Shown here: positions 17,735 to 25,660 of the stretch, piece after piece
How positions within the stretch are numbered: the stretch's first letter is position 1
How the letters are laid out: each line of letters begins with the position of its first letter
Assembly (NCBI RefSeq): GCF_050113635.1
Contig: NZ_JBNJLT010000001.1
Location: 992,001 to 1,056,000 of the forward strand
Direction of reading: 5' to 3'
Origin: Marinimicrobium sp050113635
GTDB lineage: Bacteria; Pseudomonadota; Gammaproteobacteria; Pseudomonadales; Cellvibrionaceae
Length of the DNA: 64,000 nucleotides
The notes under the pieces: model-generated
Database searches by the model: none
What the model saw: only the letters and a program-made list of their open reading frames with translations
What the model was told of the DNA's origin: nothing
Program-made: the position numbers and the translations under genes

Positions 17735-18595
17735 TCAGGCGGCGGCAGTCATCGCAACCTTCACCTTTTTCATGGCATTTTTCTCAAGCTGGCGAATACG
17801 CTCAGCGGACACACCGTACTCATCGGCCAGCTCATGGAGTGTCGCTTTGTCTTCAGAAAGCCAGCGACGCTGCAGAATGGCACGGCTGCGATCATCCAGT
17901 TCGTTCATGGCCAGTTCAAGGCTATTAACGCTGTTGGCCTCCCAGTCCGCCTCTTCCAGCTGCACCGCCGGATCATAACGACGGTCTTCCAGGTAGTGGA
18001 CCGGGGCTACATAATGACTATCGTCGTCATCGTCTTCGCCCGCATCGAAAGCCGCATCATAAGACGAGAGACGACCTTCCATTTCCCGAACGTGTTTGAC
18101 ATCAACGCCCAGGTCTTCTGCCACGGCTTCCGCTTCGTCGTTGTTCAACCACGCCAGGCGCTTTTTCGCACCGCGCAGGTTAAAGAACAGCTTGCGCTGG
18201 GCCTTGGTGGTAGCGACTTTTACAATGCGCCAGTTGCGCAGGATGAACTCGTGAATCTCGGCTTTAATCCAATGCACCGCGAACGACACCAGGCGCACAC
18301 CTTTTTCGGGATTAAAGCGCTTGACGGCCTTCATCAGTCCGACATTGCCTTCCTGGATAAGATCGCCCAGAGGCAATCCGTAACCGTTATAGGAACGGGC
18401 AATATGGACCACAAAGCGCAGGTGAGACATCACCAGATGACGGGCCGCTTCGAGATTGCCGTTGTAATACAGATCCTCCGCCAGACGATTTTCCTCTTCC
18501 GCGGACAGTACCGGGAATCCGCCGACAGCCTGGACATAGGCATTTAAATTGGCACCGGGTGAGAGTACCCCGGCCGGAATCAGGCCAGTGTTCAT
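17735..18595 (-). CDS. rpoH: RNA polymerase heat-shock sigma factor (sigma-32)
   Basis: A 286-residue sigma-70 family protein that directs RNA polymerase to heat-shock promoters. Region 2 (LIQEGNVGLMKAVKRFNPE) and region 4 (YGVSAERIRQLEKNAMKKVK) are intact, and the RpoH box QRKLFFNLR that separates sigma-32 from other sigma factors is present. An acidic stretch (GEDDDDD) lies in the region 3 linker. The start at 18595 is used because GGAGGT stands eight bases before it; a GTG six bases upstream is too close to that site. It sits next to ftsEX-Y as in Pseudomonas and E. coli. Confidence 0.97.
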   Translation of the reverse strand: MNTGLIPAGVLSPGANLNAYVQAVGGFPVLSAEEENRLAEDLYYNGNLEAARHLVMSHLRFVVHIARSYNGYGLPLGDLIQEGNVGLMKAVKRFNPEKGVRLVSFAVHWIKAEIHEFILRNWRIVKVATTKAQRKLFFNLRGAKKRLAWLNNDEAEAVAEDLGVDVKHVREMEGRLSSYDAAFDAGEDDDDDSHYVAPVHYLEDRRYDPAVQLEEADWEANSVNSLELAMNELDDRSRAILQRRWLSEDKATLHELADEYGVSAERIRQLEKNAMKKVKVAMTAAA

Positions 18596-18626
18596 TACCA
18601 CTTACCTCCGTATGGGTCTGCTATCG

Positions 18627-18655
18627 AGTGTAGCACCGTGTCTTTGAGCTGCCAA
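18627..18655 (-). promoter_or_regulatory. Sigma-70 promoter of rpoH
   Basis: On the minus strand TTGGCA (18650-18655), a 17-base spacer, and TACACT (18627-18632). Transcription would begin near 18620, about 25 bases before the rpoH start codon. This is a good match to the vegetative consensus. Confidence 0.7.
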
Positions 18656-18751
18656 GCCCCCAAAAGTTCCCCCAAAATTCCTAAAACCCTTTCAAATCAG
18701 CAGGTTAACCTTTCTTTGCGAGCACTTGGCGAACATTCATTAAAGTATACG

Positions 18752-19750
18752 TCACCGGGGCTCGATTCGGATCAGATGTCGAGCCACGGCCAGCCAGGCA
18801 CCCAGCAGGCCCAGAAGCCCGGAAAGCAGCACCAATTGCAGGCTTTTGGTCAACCCCAGACCTTGCAGCCGAAATTCACTCTGGTAGAGATCCGCCAGCT
18901 TCGATACCGGCACCGAGAGCCACCACAAGCCCGCCGCCAACAGCACCAGTGCCAGCAGGCCGCCGCCGACACCGTACCACAGCCCGGTGTAAAGAAACGG
19001 ACGCCGCACAAACGCATCGGTGCCACCTACCAGCTTGACCACCAGAATTTCATCGCGCCGGCTCTCAATGGCCAGCCGAATCGTATTGCCAATGGCCAAC
19101 AGCACTCCCAGCGCCAGCAAAAAGCCCAGCGCCAAAACAACGCGCTGGCCGAGCTCCATCATTTCCTGCAATCGCTCGACCCAGGCCATATCCAGACGCA
19201 CCTCCGCTACCAGTGCCTGCTCAGCCAACGAGTCGCTGAGATCAGCGAGCGCGCCGGGCTCATTGGTGGCCGGGTTCACAAGCAACACATCAGGCAGCGG
19301 GTTCTGCTCAAGATCATCCAGCACCGGACCAAGACCGGAGTAGGCCTTGAACTCCTCCAGCGCCATCTGTGGGGGCACATGTTCGACGCGCTCAATACGC
19401 TCATCGCGCACCAGCGTCTCGCGCAATTGGTCAATGGCTTCCGGCCGACTGTCGCGTTGCAGAAACACGGAAATCTGGCCCGAATCCTGCCAGCTGTAAC
19501 CCAGGTGTTCGATATTATGCAGTACCAGATACAGCGCTGCCGGCAGCGCCACAGCGACGGCCACGACCAGCCAGGTCAGCAGGCTTTGCAGCGGCGTTCG
19601 AAACAGGCGATGCAGGCTTTCCACAGCGGTTGTGCTGTGATGCGCCTGCCAGGAGTCAAGCTTGTGCGTCAACCGGGTGCGGCTTTGGCTGGCACCTTTG
19701 GGCCGAGGCTTGGCCGTTTTTTCCGACGGTGCAATGGGACGGCGTGCCAT
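18752..19750 (-). CDS. ftsX: Cell division protein FtsX
   Basis: A 332-residue polytopic inner-membrane protein of the ABC3 permease-like family, partner of FtsE. The complex controls septal peptidoglycan hydrolases through EnvC-type activators. It has a basic cytoplasmic start (~1-55), membrane helix 1 (~58-78), a periplasmic loop (~79-200) and three C-terminal helices. Its start codon shares one base with the ftsE stop (TGATG). Confidence 0.95.
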   Translation of the reverse strand: MARRPIAPSEKTAKPRPKGASQSRTRLTHKLDSWQAHHSTTAVESLHRLFRTPLQSLLTWLVVAVAVALPAALYLVLHNIEHLGYSWQDSGQISVFLQRDSRPEAIDQLRETLVRDERIERVEHVPPQMALEEFKAYSGLGPVLDDLEQNPLPDVLLVNPATNEPGALADLSDSLAEQALVAEVRLDMAWVERLQEMMELGQRVVLALGFLLALGVLLAIGNTIRLAIESRRDEILVVKLVGGTDAFVRRPFLYTGLWYGVGGGLLALVLLAAGLWWLSVPVSKLADLYQSEFRLQGLGLTKSLQLVLLSGLLGLLGAWLAVARHLIRIEPR

Positions 19751-20418
19751 CAGGTCAACACCCCATCGTGTACCACGCGACCGCCGGAAAGTCCGAGCAC
19801 CCGTTTGTTCATTCGTTGCAGCAAGGCGAGATCGTGGCTGGCAATCATGATGGTCACCCCCACGTCATTGAACTGCTCGAACAGATTCATAATATCGGCG
19901 GAAAGCTCCGGATCGAGATTCCCTGTGGGTTCATCCGCCAGCAGCAACGGCGGCTTATTCACGACCGCCCGGGCGATCCCGACGCGCTGCTGCTCCCCAC
20001 CGGACAGGACAATCGGGTTGTGCCGCTCCTTCTGCAGCAGTCCCACCTTATCGAGAGCGGCCCGCACTCGCCGCCCCACTTCGGCAGGCTGATGACCCGC
20101 AATTTGCAGAGGAAGGGCGACATTATCGAAGACACTGCGGTCAAACAGCAGCTGGTGATTCTGAAAGACGACCCCCACTTTGCGACGAAAATAGGGAATG
20201 TGTCGCCGGGCAAGGCGGTTGAGGTTGCGCTCATCGATAAACACCTGACCTTGCGAGGGACGCTCCATGAGCATGATCAGCTTCATCAACGTACTTTTGC
20301 CCGCCCCGGAGTGGCCAGTCAGGAACACCATTTCACCCTTGGCCACCTCAAAGCTGACCCGGGACAGGGCATCCTGACCGCTACCGTAACGCTTGCTGAC
20401 GTTGTCGAAATGGATCAC
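19750..20418 (-). CDS. ftsE: Cell division ATP-binding protein FtsE
   Basis: A 222-residue ABC ATPase. Walker A GHSGAGKST at ~35-43, the signature LSGGEQQRVGIARA, and Walker B LLLADEPTGNLD are intact, followed by ASHDLALL. It works with FtsX at the divisome. The order ftsY-ftsE-ftsX-rpoH matches E. coli and Pseudomonas. Confidence 0.96.
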   Translation of the reverse strand: MIHFDNVSKRYGSGQDALSRVSFEVAKGEMVFLTGHSGAGKSTLMKLIMLMERPSQGQVFIDERNLNRLARRHIPYFRRKVGVVFQNHQLLFDRSVFDNVALPLQIAGHQPAEVGRRVRAALDKVGLLQKERHNPIVLSGGEQQRVGIARAVVNKPPLLLADEPTGNLDPELSADIMNLFEQFNDVGVTIMIASHDLALLQRMNKRVLGLSGGRVVHDGVLT

Positions 20419-20442
20419 CGAACCGCTCCTGGCTTCAAGGTC

Positions 20443-21507
20443 TTAACCGCGCCGTTCCCCGAACAGTGCGTCCACGAAAGGCTCGGCGGCGAAGGGCTGC
20501 AGATCGTCCACACCTTCACCCACACCAATAAAACGCACCGGCAGACCGAACTCCTTGCTCAGCGCAAAGATCACCCCACCTTTGGCGGTGCCATCAAGCT
20601 TGGTCAAGGCCAGCCCTGTTACGCCCGCGGACTGGCTGAACTCTCTCGCCTGACTGACAGCGTTCTGACCAGTGCCGGCATCGAGCACAAGCAGCACTTC
20701 GTGAGGCGCAGAGTCATCCAGTTTGCCCATCACCCGTTTTACCTTGGCAAGTTCATCCATCAGATGACTTTTGTTATGCAGACGTCCGGCGGTGTCGGCA
20801 ATCAGCACATCCATACCGCGGGCTTTGGCCGCCTGCAGCGCATCGAACACCACAGAGGCACTATCCGCGCCAGTATGCTGCGCAATCACCGGCACATGGT
20901 TCCGCTCCCCCCAGACCTGCAATTGCTCCACGGCCGCCGCCCGGAACGTATCACCGGCGGCGAGCATGACATTCTTGCCCTGCTGCTGGAAATGACGCGC
21001 CAGCTTGCCGATGGTCGTGGTTTTGCCCACGCCGTTAACGCCCACCACGAGGATGACAAACGGCTGACGGTCGGCGTGCAGCGTCAAGGGGGCTTCTACT
21101 GGCTGCAATAAATCCGCCAGTTGTTCACGCAACGCGGCGTACAGGGAGTCGGCGTCGTTCAGCTGCTTCCGCTGCACCCTCTGGGTGAGGTTGTCGATGA
21201 TCTCGGTGGTGGCTTCATACCCCACATCCGCCACCAACAGTTGCGACTCAATCTCTTCCAGCAATTCATCATCGATTACTTTGCTGCCGAGAATCAGGTT
21301 GCCCAGCCCCTCGGCAAAGTGCCCACTGGTGCGACTGAGCCCCTGCTTGATGCGGGCAAACAGCCCCGGTTTTTTGGAGGCCGACTGAGCAGGGGATGCG
21401 AGGCTCTCGTCTTTGACGTCTGCCTCTTTGGGGGTTACACCCTGGGCGGGCGCATCCTCACCAGTGGTGCGCTCGGGCGCGGGTTTGTTGCGTTTGAAAA
21501 ACACCAT
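20443..21507 (-). CDS. ftsY: Signal recognition particle receptor FtsY
   Basis: A 354-residue SRP-family GTPase that receives ribosome-SRP complexes at the membrane. The acidic/variable A domain (~1-60) is followed by the N domain (~60-145) and the G domain with GVNGVGKTTTIGKLA (G1), DTFRAAAVEQL, DTAGR (G3) and TKLDGTAKGG (G4). It is the first gene of the ftsYEX run. Confidence 0.97.
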   Translation of the reverse strand: MVFFKRNKPAPERTTGEDAPAQGVTPKEADVKDESLASPAQSASKKPGLFARIKQGLSRTSGHFAEGLGNLILGSKVIDDELLEEIESQLLVADVGYEATTEIIDNLTQRVQRKQLNDADSLYAALREQLADLLQPVEAPLTLHADRQPFVILVVGVNGVGKTTTIGKLARHFQQQGKNVMLAAGDTFRAAAVEQLQVWGERNHVPVIAQHTGADSASVVFDALQAAKARGMDVLIADTAGRLHNKSHLMDELAKVKRVMGKLDDSAPHEVLLVLDAGTGQNAVSQAREFSQSAGVTGLALTKLDGTAKGGVIFALSKEFGLPVRFIGVGEGVDDLQPFAAEPFVDALFGERRG

Positions 21508-21586
21508 GGACGAGTGATTCTACCTTTAAGCGACGGGCGGAAAAGCGCTATCCTACCACTTCTGCCCCCCGGAAAGAGAGGCCCCA

Positions 21587-22201
21587 TTGAAAGCCAGCCG
21601 ACAAAGCGTGAAGAAGTCCGCACCTGCCCCGACTAAAGGGCATTCCAATACCCATCCTTTGCGTATCATCGGCGGGCGCTGGCGCGGTCGCAAGTTGAAC
21701 TTCCCGGCGGTGGACGGGCTGCGCCCTACGGGTGACCGAATTCGCGAGACGCTGTTCAACTGGCTGGCTCCCCGGCTACCCGACGCCCGCTGCCTGGATT
21801 TATTCGCCGGCTCGGGCGCCCTGGGCCTGGAGGCACTTTCTCGGGGCGCGAGCCTGGCATCACTGTTGGAGCAGCACCCAGGGGCAGCACAGCAATTGCG
21901 AGAACATTTGCACACCCTGGCGTGCCCAGAAGGACAGGTGATTCACGCGAACAGCCTGGACTGGCTCGACTCTGCCCCCCCGACGCCGTTTGATATCGTG
22001 TTTATCGATCCGCCCTTTCGTCAGAACCTGTGGCAGGAAAGCATTGATCGGTTAAACCAACGGGGCTGGCTGGCACCGGACGCCGCTATCTATATTGAGT
22101 CCGAACCGGAGACGGCCCTGACCCTTCCTCCCCACTGGCAGTTGCACCGCAACAAAACCAGCGGGCAGGTGCGCTATCGTCTATATTTCGTGAATCACTG
22201 A
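21587..22201 (+). CDS. rsmD: 16S rRNA (guanine966-N2)-methyltransferase
   Basis: A 204-residue SAM-dependent enzyme acting on G966 of 16S rRNA. Family motifs are RIIGGRWRGRKL, RPTGDRIRETLFNWL, the SAM loop CLDLFAGSGALGLEALSRGA and the catalytic (N/D)PPF-type FIDPPF. The TTG start at 21587 has AGAGG five bases upstream; a downstream GTG is possible. It is divergent from ftsY, as in many gammaproteobacteria. Confidence 0.93.
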   Translation: MKASRQSVKKSAPAPTKGHSNTHPLRIIGGRWRGRKLNFPAVDGLRPTGDRIRETLFNWLAPRLPDARCLDLFAGSGALGLEALSRGASLASLLEQHPGAAQQLREHLHTLACPEGQVIHANSLDWLDSAPPTPFDIVFIDPPFRQNLWQESIDRLNQRGWLAPDAAIYIESEPETALTLPPHWQLHRNKTSGQVRYRLYFVNH

Positions 22202-22293
22202 CCGAAGGCTGACAGACGCTGGCGCGAGCGCGGTAAATTCTTTACCATCCCGCCAGTTTTCCATCTCAACGCCACCATTCAGGAAGAGACACC

Positions 22294-22785
22294 ATGCGTA
22301 CAGTGGTTTATCCGGGCACGTTTGATCCGATTACCAATGGCCATATCGATCTGGTTGAGCGCGCGTGCCGCCTGTTCGACCATGTGATTATCGGCGTGGC
22401 GGACAGCCCGCGCAAAAAGCCGCTGTTCACGCTGGAAGAACGGGTGTCGCTTGCCCGAATGACGTTGCGTCATCTGGAAAACGTTGAGGTGTGCGGCTTC
22501 GATACTCTCCTGGTGGACTTTGTGCGTGAAAAACAGGCCTGTGCGGTCCTTCGCGGTTTGCGTGCAGTATCTGACTTCGAGTTCGAGTTCCAGCTGGCCA
22601 ATATGAACCGGGCACTGGAACCGAACATGGAAAGCCTGTTCCTCACCCCTGCTGAGCACTTCTCATTTATTTCTTCCTCCATTGTGCGTGAAATCGCCAG
22701 CCTGAACGGTGATGTCAGCAAGTTTGTCGCGCCCCCCGTGGCGCAGGCGCTGGCCCATAAGTTCGGGCACAAACCGCACCACTGA
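22294..22785 (+). CDS. coaD: Pantetheine-phosphate adenylyltransferase
   Basis: A 163-residue nucleotidyltransferase that makes dephospho-CoA from 4'-phosphopantetheine and ATP. The ATP-binding motif GTFDPITNGHIDL is at residues 8-20, and the SSSIVREIA (ISSTxVR-type) motif near 128 completes the active site. The length is typical (~160). Confidence 0.97.
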   Translation: MRTVVYPGTFDPITNGHIDLVERACRLFDHVIIGVADSPRKKPLFTLEERVSLARMTLRHLENVEVCGFDTLLVDFVREKQACAVLRGLRAVSDFEFEFQLANMNRALEPNMESLFLTPAEHFSFISSSIVREIASLNGDVSKFVAPPVAQALAHKFGHKPHH

Positions 22786-22792
22786 AGCCCTC

Positions 22793-23731
22793 ATGACGCC
22801 CGCCTCGCGCTTCAACCACCGCTATCTCGTATTGGCGGTGGCAACCTTCTGTTGTTTTCTGTGGGGAAGCGCCTATCCGATCATCAAAATCGGCTATGAG
22901 TGGCTAAATCTCGCCGCCGACGATACCGCCTCACAGATTCTGTTCGCGGGTTATCGGTTCCTGGGCTCAGGCGCTCTGTTGCTGATATTTGCCGGCTTGA
23001 TGGGTAAGTCCCTGTGGCGCTTCAGCGGGCGGGAGTGGGCTTCACTGGCGATGCTGGGCCTGCTGCAAACCACCCTGCAGTATGTGTTTTTCTACATCGG
23101 TCTGGCCCACGCCAGTGGTGTAAAAGCGGCCATTATGAACGCCACAGGCACATTTTTCAGTGTGCTGCTCGCGCACTTTATCTACCGCGATGACAGACTC
23201 AGCCAAACCCGTGTGCTCGGTTGCGTGATCGGTTTTGTGGGGGTCGTTCTGGTCAATATTGGAAAGCCCGGGAGCGGCGTGGATGCGCAAGTGTCGATGC
23301 TCGGGGAGGGGTTTATCGCCATTGCCGCCCTGGTTCTCTCCCTGTCCCTGATCTATGGCAAGCACCTGTCACGCACCATTGATCCCACCGTTATGACGGC
23401 CCATCAGCTGACGCTCGGCGGAGTGGTCCTGCTGCTCCTGGGGGAAGGACTGGGGGGCTCGGTGGCCATAACGACCGTGGCCAGCGGCGCTCTGTTGCTG
23501 TATTTAATGGCGCTGTCCGCTGCGGCGTTCGCCCTGTGGAGTTTCCTTCTTAAATACAATCCAGTCGGGCAAGTCATCCCCTTTCAGTTTCTGATTCCCA
23601 TTTTTGGCGCCGGGCTTTCTGCCCTGCTTCTCCAGGAATCCATTATGGAATGGAAAAACCTGGCGGCTCTGGTACTGGTATGCAGCGGCATCTGGCTGGT
23701 GACTCGGCCCTCACCCAGTCAGCGGCGCTAG
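22793..23731 (+). CDS. EamA/DMT-family transporter
   Basis: A 312-residue protein with ten predicted membrane helices in two EamA repeats, each beginning with a region such as FLWGSAYPIIKIG. Members export amino acids or metabolites; the substrate here is unknown. It begins seven bases after the coaD stop, so it is probably in the same transcript. Its end overlaps the convergent hypothetical gene by four bases. Confidence 0.88.
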   Translation: MTPASRFNHRYLVLAVATFCCFLWGSAYPIIKIGYEWLNLAADDTASQILFAGYRFLGSGALLLIFAGLMGKSLWRFSGREWASLAMLGLLQTTLQYVFFYIGLAHASGVKAAIMNATGTFFSVLLAHFIYRDDRLSQTRVLGCVIGFVGVVLVNIGKPGSGVDAQVSMLGEGFIAIAALVLSLSLIYGKHLSRTIDPTVMTAHQLTLGGVVLLLLGEGLGGSVAITTVASGALLLYLMALSAAAFALWSFLLKYNPVGQVIPFQFLIPIFGAGLSALLLQESIMEWKNLAALVLVCSGIWLVTRPSPSQRR

Positions 23732-24081
23732 GCGTTTTCATCAATGGCGGCTGACACCCGCCGAATCAACGCCAACCGATCTTTATACTCTGGGTGGTTC
23801 AATAGCGCGAGGTAATAGCTGCGGATCTGTTCGCAGTAAAAGCACCAATACTCGTGACGCAGCCGGGTGTGAGGCGAGGCCTGTGGGTCCCGGTCCAACG
23901 CGTCAAGCTCCGCTTCCAGCTCGGTTTGTACCGTGCCCAGCAAGGATAACAACCGGTCGGGTGAGAGCCCGGACGCTTCCGCCCATTCGACCAGGCCTCC
24001 GAGAGGATAATTTGGCGGTAACCAGCCGGGAGACATATTAAAGCGGCAAATGCGTTGCTTGAGTTCCTGCAACAGGGGCAT
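23728..24081 (-). CDS. Hypothetical protein
   Basis: A 117-residue soluble, mostly helical protein that I do not recognise. It is rich in charged residues and has two cysteines in the motif YWCFYCEQ near residue 76. The ribosome binding site GGAGG lies about nine bases before the ATG. A structured element with its own promoter and T-run (24153-24344) stands just upstream on the same strand, so this gene may be its cis target. It is convergent with the EamA gene. Confidence 0.65.
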   Translation of the reverse strand: MPLLQELKQRICRFNMSPGWLPPNYPLGGLVEWAEASGLSPDRLLSLLGTVQTELEAELDALDRDPQASPHTRLRHEYWCFYCEQIRSYYLALLNHPEYKDRLALIRRVSAAIDENA

Positions 24082-24152
24082 ACCCTTTCCCTCCTAAGGG
24101 TCTGACCATATCACTCGATGAGTGAGCGCAAACCCTGCTGTCCGTGTTTTCC

Positions 24153-24344
24153 AAAAAAGAAGCCCCTTCGCCGACGGTCTTACCACCCCCGATGAAGGGA
24201 GGCACCCGTACCGCAGCACCTCCAATGGGCTTTAAGCTTCAGCGTCTAAACGATCATTTTCCAACCTATTTACGCTCGCCTCCCTGAGGCTTAACTCCCG
24301 GAAAAGACTTCCAGCAATGCAAATATACTCAAAAAGTCTTTTAA
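24153..24344 (-). ncRNA. Candidate ~190-nt structured small RNA or leader
   Basis: On the minus strand a good promoter (24351-24380) is followed at once by a perfect 9-bp stem (24334-24342 with 24302-24310). A 5-bp hairpin GCCTC-AGG-GAGGC (24278-24290) comes next. A 3' domain is closed by AAGCCC/GGGCTT (24227-24232 with 24160-24165), with inner GGAGG/CCTCC and CTTC/GAAG helices, and ends in six Ts (24153-24158). No ORF fits. It could be a trans-acting sRNA, or a riboswitch/attenuator for the hypothetical gene starting at 24081. I could not match it to 6S, SRP, tmRNA, RNase P or the riboswitch classes I know. Confidence 0.5.
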
Positions 24345-24350
24345 GGACTA

Positions 24351-24380
24351 TTTATAGCGCTGAAGGACACCAGTCGTCAA
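24351..24380 (-). promoter_or_regulatory. Sigma-70 promoter of the candidate RNA
   Basis: On the minus strand TTGACG (24375-24380), an 18-base spacer, and TATAAA (24351-24356). The predicted start near 24344 coincides with the base of the first stem-loop. The rest of the 24082-24435 gap outside the RNA holds nothing else I can identify; no clear promoter for the plus-strand XRE gene was seen. Confidence 0.65.
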
Positions 24381-24435
24381 GCGCACATGCTACACATACG
24401 CCTCTGCCACCATTTACCCCGACACCGTAACCGCC

Positions 24436-24672
24436 ATGAATCGAACCTTATTGGGCGAACGCCTGAAGATTGCCCGAATTCGCCAGGGAATGAGCCAAAT
24501 GGATCTGGTGGTGGCGCTGGAGGAGCAAGGGATCTCTTTGAGCCAGAGTGCCATTGGAAAACTTGAGCGCGGGGAGCGCAATTTGTACGTTCACCAATTA
24601 GTGGCGTTGGTGCGGGTCCTCAACGTATCGCTGGACTGGGTGGTGTACGGTGGAGACCTGCCGGTGCGCTAA
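24436..24672 (+). CDS. Small XRE-family HTH regulator
   Basis: A 78-residue protein consisting of one Cro/C1-type helix-turn-helix domain (residues ~8-66, ERLKIARIRQGMSQMDLV, then SQSAIGKLERGERNL). There is no sensor or dimerisation domain. No ribosome binding site is evident before the ATG. Its end overlaps mutM by four bases on the opposite strand. Its targets are unknown; the neighbouring divergent RNA promoter is a candidate. Confidence 0.85.
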   Translation: MNRTLLGERLKIARIRQGMSQMDLVVALEEQGISLSQSAIGKLERGERNLYVHQLVALVRVLNVSLDWVVYGGDLPVR

Positions 24673-25484
24673 CGCTGGCAGTCCACACAGTACACGGTAC
24701 TGCGACCGCTCATGCGGATTTCCTTAAGGTGCTTTCCGCACTGCCTACAGGGTTGCGCGCCCCGGCCATAAGCCAGTAACTGTTGCTTGAAATAACCCGG
24801 TTGCCCATCACCGCCCACAAAGTCCCTCAAGGTGGTGCCCCCCTGCTCAATCGAGCGTTGTAGCACGAACCTCACCTGCTCCACCAGCCGTTCACTCTGG
24901 CCTCGTGTCAAAGTGCCGGTTTTGCGGATGGGCTTGATACCGGCCATAAACAAGGCTTCATTCGCGTAAATATTTCCCACGCCCACGACCACTTTGCTAT
25001 CCATTAAAAACTGCTTCACCGGCACCAAGCGTTTTCGGCTGCGAGCAAACAGATACTCTGCCGTGAAAGCGCTCTCGTCCAGTGGCTCTGGCCCAAGGCT
25101 GGACAAGAGTTTGTGCGCAAGCGGATCGCCTTCCACCCAAAGCAGACACCCGAAACGACGCGGATCGCAATAACGCAACACCGTGGTACCGAATACGATA
25201 TCGAAATGATCGTGAAACCGGGGCGGTTCTTCAGGCTTCACGATGCGAAGGCTGCCGGACATTCCCAGATGGATCAGCGCTGTCCCGTTGGTAAAGCCCA
25301 GCAGCAGATATTTGCCACGGCGCTCTACGCTGCGCAGCTGGCGACCACGAATGGCCGACGCCAACGCGTCTGGCACAGGCCACCGAAGGCTGGGCTGGCG
25401 GACGTGCACGGCCGTCACCTTGCGATGCAGAATATGAGGCGCGATGCCCCGTCGGGTGGTTTCAACTTCGGGCAATTCAGGCAT
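24669..25484 (-). CDS. mutM: Formamidopyrimidine-DNA glycosylase
   Basis: A 271-residue base-excision repair enzyme that removes 8-oxoguanine and formamidopyrimidines. The N-terminus PELPEVETTRRGI carries the catalytic proline (after Met removal) and Glu. Lys of the LGMSG region and the C-terminal zinc finger (CRQC ... CVDC) are present. The length is standard. Its chromosomal neighbourhood with coaD and rsmD matches Pseudomonas. Confidence 0.97.
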   Translation of the reverse strand: MPELPEVETTRRGIAPHILHRKVTAVHVRQPSLRWPVPDALASAIRGRQLRSVERRGKYLLLGFTNGTALIHLGMSGSLRIVKPEEPPRFHDHFDIVFGTTVLRYCDPRRFGCLLWVEGDPLAHKLLSSLGPEPLDESAFTAEYLFARSRKRLVPVKQFLMDSKVVVGVGNIYANEALFMAGIKPIRKTGTLTRGQSERLVEQVRFVLQRSIEQGGTTLRDFVGGDGQPGYFKQQLLAYGRGAQPCRQCGKHLKEIRMSGRSTVYCVDCQR

Positions 25485-25660
25485 AGATCAATATAGGGGG
25501 TCAATCGGCCACGCACTATAGCACGACCCAAGACATCCACTCACCGCCCAGCGCTGAGGCCACGGCTGGAATAATTAACGTATTGCCAGCTCCTCCTCCC
25601 AAGCATAATCTGTGCAGTGTGCCACCGGTGCAATGTGCCCTTCACTTGCGGGAAATTACC

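Noticed and set aside
18638..21111. Two long plus-strand open frames of 484 and 580 codons
   Set aside because: They run antisense to ftsX, ftsE and ftsY, have low-complexity Gln/His/Arg-rich translations and no family resemblance; they are shadows of GC-rich coding DNA.
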